DNA from: Pseudomonadota bacterium
GTDB taxonomy: Bacteria > Pseudomonadota > Gammaproteobacteria > Burkholderiales > Rhodocyclaceae
Length of the DNA: 34,034 nt
Direction of reading: 5' to 3'
NCBI GenBank assembly: GCA_023459095.1
Contig: JAEWVQ010000165.1
Coordinates: 1-34,034, forward strand
In this document: positions 30,724 through 34,034 of the stretch, piece by piece
Layout: each line of letters starts with the position of its first letter
How positions within the stretch are numbered: the stretch's first letter is position 1
Program-made: the position numbers and the translations under genes
The notes under the pieces: model-generated
Seen by the model: the letters and a program-made list of their open reading frames with translations, nothing else
Told to the model about the DNA's origin: nothing
Database searches by the model: none

Positions 30724-32061
30724 TCAGGCCGGATGCGCCGCGACCTGGGCGAGGCGGGTGCGGTAGGGCTGCACCGCCATCCAGAACAGCACCGCGGTGA
30801 CGCCGAGCGTGGCCACGGTGACGGCGAGCGCATAGGCGAGGCCGGCGGTGCCGAAGCGCGCGGTGAACACGTCGCTCAGGAAACCGGTCAGGAAGGGGCC
30901 GCAGCCGGCGCCGAGCACGGTCATGAACAGGTTGAGGAGGGCGGCGCCCACCGCGCGCTGGCTGGCCGCCATCATGTGGCTGACCGCGGCGTAGGCGAGC
31001 GGCGCCGACCAGCTCGCGAAGAAACTGAAGATGCCGGCGAGCAGCATCGCGTGCGGCACCTGCACGCTGCCCACCGACCACGTGCCCGCCGCCGGCCACA
31101 GCACGAAGGCGATGCCGGCCGGGATGCTGGCGAGCACGCCCAGCGTCGGCAGGCCGATCTGCCAGCGCTCGTCGCGCCGGGTGAGGCGGTCGCACAGCCA
31201 GCCGCAGAACACCGAGCCGAGCGCGGCGCTGATGCCGCCGATCAGCCCGAACACCAGCCCGGCGTGGGCGAGCGGCATGGCGTGGGCGCGCACCAGGAAG
31301 GACGGCGCCCAGATGCCGTAGCCGTAGCCCGCCACCCCGGCCATCGCGCAGCCCAGGCACACGTAGCGGAAGGCGCGAATCGCGAGCAGGTCGCGCACCT
31401 GCGCGATCATGCCCAGGCGCGGCGCCGCCGCCGGGGCGCTCGCGGGAATCTCGTCGAAGGCGCCGCGGCGCGGCTCCCTGACCAGCAGCCAGAGCAGCAG
31501 CGCGAGCACCATGCCGGGAATGCCGAAGGCGAGGAAGGTGGCGCGCCAGCCGTACTGCTGCGCGATCCAGCCGCCGAGCGCCATCGCCAGCAGCAGGCCG
31601 ACGTGCGGGCCCATCAGGTAGAGGCTGATCGCCAGCGAGCGCCGCGACTTCGGATAAAGGTCGGAGAGCATCGAGATCGACGGCGCCATGCCGCCGGCCT
31701 CGCCGACGGCGACGGTCATGCGCGCCAGCACCAGCTGCCAGAACTGCGCCGCCATGCCGCAGGCCATGGTGGCGAAGCTCCACAGGCCGCAGCAGATCGC
31801 CACCATGTTGCGGCGGCTGAAGCCGCTGTCGGCGAGGCGGCCGAGCGGAATCCCCATCACCGCGTAGAGCAGGGCGAAGGCGAGCCCGGAGAGAAAGCCC
31901 ATCAGCGTGTCGGAGACGCCGAACTCGGCCTTGATCGGCTCGATCAGGATGGCGATCACGGTGCGGTCGATGAAGGAGAACACATACACCAGGGCGAGCA
32001 GCAGCAGGCTGAGGTGGGTGCGCCAATTGACCACCGGCGGTTGATGCGGGGCGTGGGACAT
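30724..32061 (-). CDS. Major facilitator superfamily transporter
   Basis: A 445-residue MFS permease with about twelve hydrophobic segments. The first begins LSLLLLALVYVFSFIDRTVIAIL; the loop 2-3 signature appears as GRLADSGFSRRN and the matching loop 8-9 as GWLCDRLTRRD. The acidic FIDRT in helix 1 and GEAGGMAPS in helix 4 are common in the anion/aromatic-acid and spinster-like branches. It probably imports the steroid acid or exports a product. Start ATG 32061 has CGGAG seven bases upstream; an upstream extension of the frame lacks protein character. It is divergent from the MBL hydrolase and upstream of the Rieske gene on the same strand. Confidence 0.93.
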   Translation of the reverse strand: MSHAPHQPPVVNWRTHLSLLLLALVYVFSFIDRTVIAILIEPIKAEFGVSDTLMGFLSGLAFALLYAVMGIPLGRLADSGFSRRNMVAICCGLWSFATMACGMAAQFWQLVLARMTVAVGEAGGMAPSISMLSDLYPKSRRSLAISLYLMGPHVGLLLAMALGGWIAQQYGWRATFLAFGIPGMVLALLLWLLVREPRRGAFDEIPASAPAAAPRLGMIAQVRDLLAIRAFRYVCLGCAMAGVAGYGYGIWAPSFLVRAHAMPLAHAGLVFGLIGGISAALGSVFCGWLCDRLTRRDERWQIGLPTLGVLASIPAGIAFVLWPAAGTWSVGSVQVPHAMLLAGIFSFFASWSAPLAYAAVSHMMAASQRAVGAALLNLFMTVLGAGCGPFLTGFLSDVFTARFGTAGLAYALAVTVATLGVTAVLFWMAVQPYRTRLAQVAAHPA

Positions 32062-32337
32062 TGCGGGCTCCGAAAGGCCAGAAGGGGATCGCGATACGCG
32101 AGGGCGGCAGGTCCGGAGGGCTGCCGCGGAAGGGCGCCCGGCGAGGGCGGTTCCGCGTGCTCGCGGTGCAATGGCGTGGCATGCTCGACGCCTTCGGTGG
32201 GCGCAGCATCGTCCTTTTGGACGTGTCCGCATGCGCCCGCCGAGCCTAAGTTGGCGTACGGAGAATTGCGCCGACGACCGCTGCCGGCCACGGCCGCCGG
32301 CGACCGACATAAAAACGCACGACACCACGGAGACGAC
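32062..32337. promoter_or_regulatory. Divergent promoter region MFS / MBL hydrolase
   Basis: No gene is seen in these 276 bases. A small dyad CGTCC-TTTT-GGACG (32210-32223) lies roughly midway, a possible operator for divergent control. An AT-rich ACATAAAAA at 32308-32315 could be part of a promoter for the plus-strand gene, whose ribosome-binding site is CGGAG. Confidence 0.35.
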
Positions 32338-33453
32338 ATGGCCCCCACGCGCTCACCCGGGCGTTCCCCGACGCTTGCCCCGACGTCCGATCCCGCCGAA
32401 GCGGACGGCGTGCCGCCCGCGGGCGCCGCGGCGATCGAATTCCCCTTCGCCCCGCCCGCGCCCGACGGCGAGGTCGTCACCCTCGCCCCCGGCGTGCTGT
32501 GGGCGCGCATGCCGATGCCGATGCAGCTCGACCACATCAACGTCTATCTGCTGCACGACGGCGACGGCTGGTTCATCGTCGATACCGGGCTCAACACGCC
32601 GCAGGCACGCGCACTGTGGGAAGACATCGCCGCCCGCCACTTCGGCGGCCTGCCGCTCAAGGGCCTGATCTGCACCCATTTCCATTACGACCACGCCGGC
32701 CTGTCGGCCTGGCTCACCGAGCGTTTCGACGCGCCGCTCTACATGACCCACGGCGAGTACTTCACGATGCGCACGCTCGCCGGTCCGCCGCCCGAGCCCT
32801 TGCCCGACTCGCTGCTGCAGTTCTATCTGCGCGCCGGCATGCCGCGCGCGCGGGTCGAGGAAATGTTGGCCAAGCTGCGCCGCGACCCCTTCATGCCGCC
32901 GCACCCGCGCGCCTTCCACCGCCTGCGCGAAGGCCAGGTGCTGCGCATCGGCGGGCGCGACTGGCGGGTGGTGATCGGCGAAGGCCATTCGCCCGAGCAC
33001 GCCTGCCTGTATTGCGCCGACGACCGCCTGCTGATCGCCGGCGACCAGCTGCTGCCGCGCATCACCTCCAACGTGCTGGTGTCCGACATCGAGCCCGAGG
33101 CCAATCCGCTCAGGCTGTGGCTCGACTCGCTCGACCGCCTCGCCACGCTCGCCCCCGACACCCTGGTGCTGCCCTCGCACGAGCGCGTGTTCCGCGGCCT
33201 GCATGCGCGCGTCGAAGAACTGCACGCGCACCACGCGCAGCAGTTCGACATCGTCCGCGCCCACCTGCGCGCGGCCGGCGCCGCCACCGCGTTCGAGACC
33301 AAGGCGCAGCTCTTTCCGCGCGTGCTCAACGCGGTCGAGGACATGATGGCGCTCGGCGAGGCCATCGCCCATCTGTCCTGTCTGCGCTATGCCGGCGAGG
33401 TGCGCCGCGTGCTCGACGACGACGGCATGTACCGCTTCAGTCTTGCCCTCTGA
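32338..33453 (+). CDS. Metallo-beta-lactamase-fold hydrolase
   Basis: A 371-residue MBL-superfamily hydrolase. The metal-binding motif THFHYDHAG places His114, His116, Asp118 and His119; further ligands fit GHSPEHACLY (His) and IAGDQLLP (Asp), with a late PSHE His. An additional helical C-terminal region with KAQLFPRVLNAVEDMMALGEAIAHL is like LACTB2-type proteins. It may be a thioesterase, lactonase or glyoxalase-II-like enzyme. The CoA ligase gene begins 16 bases after its stop, so a thioester- or lactone-linked role is plausible. The N-terminal 30 residues are Pro/Ala-rich and disordered-looking; ATG 32338 is supported by GGAG. Confidence 0.92.
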   Translation: MAPTRSPGRSPTLAPTSDPAEADGVPPAGAAAIEFPFAPPAPDGEVVTLAPGVLWARMPMPMQLDHINVYLLHDGDGWFIVDTGLNTPQARALWEDIAARHFGGLPLKGLICTHFHYDHAGLSAWLTERFDAPLYMTHGEYFTMRTLAGPPPEPLPDSLLQFYLRAGMPRARVEEMLAKLRRDPFMPPHPRAFHRLREGQVLRIGGRDWRVVIGEGHSPEHACLYCADDRLLIAGDQLLPRITSNVLVSDIEPEANPLRLWLDSLDRLATLAPDTLVLPSHERVFRGLHARVEELHAHHAQQFDIVRAHLRAAGAATAFETKAQLFPRVLNAVEDMMALGEAIAHLSCLRYAGEVRRVLDDDGMYRFSLAL

Positions 33454-33469
33454 TTCAAAGGAGTGACCG

Positions 33470-34034
33470 ATGTCCCAGTTGTCCGAACTCGCCCAGCGCG
33501 TGCGCGCCCAGCTCACCGCGCCGGGGGCGCCCTTCGAAGTGATCGAGGCCGTGGTCGGCGGGCGCAGCCAGCGGCTCTACCGCAACGCCTTCCCGAACCT
33601 GCCGGCGCTGCTGGCGAGTGCGCGCGCGCACGGCGACAAGCCCTTCATCGTCCATCAGGGCGAGACCTGGTCGTTCGCGCGTTTCTTCGCCGAGGCCGAC
33701 GCGCTCGCCGCGCAGTGGCGCGGCTGGGGGCTGCAGCCGGGCGAGCGGGTGGCGATCGCGATGCGCAACCGCCCGGAGTGGGCGGTGGCCTTCGCCGCCG
33801 CCGCGCTGCTCGGCGTGGTGCCGGCGCCGCTCAACAGCTTCGGCCTCGGTGAGGAACTGCGCGAGGCGCTCGCCGACGTCGAGCCGCGCATCCTCGTCTG
33901 CGACGCCGAGCGCCTGGCGCGGCTGGGCGGCGACAGCGGGGTCGCGGGCTGCCGCATCGTGTGCGTGAGCGATGGTGAAGCGCCCGCCGGTGCCGCCATC
34001 GACGACTACCGCGCGCTGGTCGCGCAGCCGGCGG
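33470..34034 (+). CDS. AMP-dependent acyl-CoA synthetase, N-terminal part
   Basis: The 5' end of a gene that runs off the window; 188 residues are visible and the frame is open to the end. The protein opens MSQLSELAQRVRAQLTAPGAPF, then shows the adenylate-forming enzyme N-lobe: PALLASARAHGDKPFIVHQGETWSFARF, GERVAIAMRNRPEWAVAFAAAALLGVVPAPLN and LADVEPRILVCD. These are the usual first alpha/beta repeats of class I acyl/aryl-CoA ligases. The AMP-binding loop lies beyond the window. AAAGGAG precedes ATG 33470. It would activate a carboxylic acid such as a steroid side-chain or indanedione acid (FadD type), but the substrate cannot be read. Confidence 0.9.
   Translation, partial: MSQLSELAQRVRAQLTAPGAPFEVIEAVVGGRSQRLYRNAFPNLPALLASARAHGDKPFIVHQGETWSFARFFAEADALAAQWRGWGLQPGERVAIAMRNRPEWAVAFAAAALLGVVPAPLNSFGLGEELREALADVEPRILVCDAERLARLGGDSGVAGCRIVCVSDGEAPAGAAIDDYRALVAQPA

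Noticed and set aside
30682..32226. Shared TTTGGACG in the spacers before the Rieske gene (30687-30694) and between MFS and MBL (32216-32223), with a looser match at 6844-6854
   Set aside because: An eight-base match between spacers of this size is expected by chance, and only the 32210 copy forms a dyad.
1..34034. CRISPR array, tRNA/rRNA genes, insertion sequences or phage genes
   Set aside because: No regularly spaced repeats, no tRNA-like cloverleaf, no transposase or integrase, and no terminal inverted repeats with target duplications were noticed on either strand.

Overview
The window is very GC-rich, densely packed bacterial DNA. Genes run in tight operons with many ATGA start/stop overlaps, and nothing looks phage-like, transposon-like or CRISPR-like. 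Base composition, the IPTL-CTERM surface protein and the catabolic gene content fit a betaproteobacterium of the Thauera/Azoarcus/Zoogloea kind (Rhodocyclales). That placement is inference, because no rRNA or other marker gene is present.

The contents read as a steroid or steroid-like (polycyclic terpenoid) catabolic island. (1) Positions 1-4249, plus strand: end of a FadA6-type thiolase, an Hsd4A-like hydroxyacyl-CoA/17beta-hydroxysteroid dehydrogenase, a Tat-exported amidase-signature hydrolase, a second SDR, and an NTF2-fold protein that keeps the Tyr/Asp/His set of bile-acid 7alpha-dehydratase BaiE. (2) 4328-6740, minus strand: TetR regulator, cytochrome P450 and rubredoxin. The last two genes overlap, and a palindrome lies at a candidate promoter in front of the P450. 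(3) 6913-13397, plus strand: a seven-gene beta-oxidation operon of IpdF-like SDR, MaoC hydratase, thiolase, two acyl-CoA dehydrogenases that look like a heteromeric pair, nitronate-monooxygenase-like flavoprotein and EthD-like protein. (4) 13431-17444, minus strand: unknown protein DUF-A, radical-SAM sulfatase maturase (anSME) and an exported Ser-type sulfatase. (5) 17712-25603, plus strand: a second TetR, then APH-like kinase, DUF-B (a paralogue of DUF-A), enoyl-CoA hydratase, nitroreductase, GMC oxidoreductase and aldehyde dehydrogenase. (6) 25611-34034: an IPTL-CTERM beta-helix surface protein, a LuxR-type regulator, a small membrane protein, a KshA/DAF-36-like Rieske oxygenase with an MFS transporter, a metallo-beta-lactamase-fold hydrolase and the start of an acyl-CoA ligase.

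A working model (inference): two exported hydrolases, an amidase and a sulfatase, remove amide and sulfate conjugates outside the cytoplasm. A transporter imports the freed compound. The P450, GMC and aldehyde dehydrogenases turn a side-chain terminus into an acid, and the ligase makes the CoA ester. The SDR, dehydrogenase, hydratase and thiolase genes shorten side chains or open the last rings, while the Rieske enzyme and BaiE-like dehydratase act on the ring system. The genes that would settle a complete steroid pathway (kstD, hsaABCD, kshB, ipdAB, echA20) are not in this window.

The most novel-looking part is 16290-20870: two paralogous proteins of unknown function sharing a D-x-SWG-x-RP motif, placed beside a sulfatase/maturase pair and a small-molecule kinase homologue.
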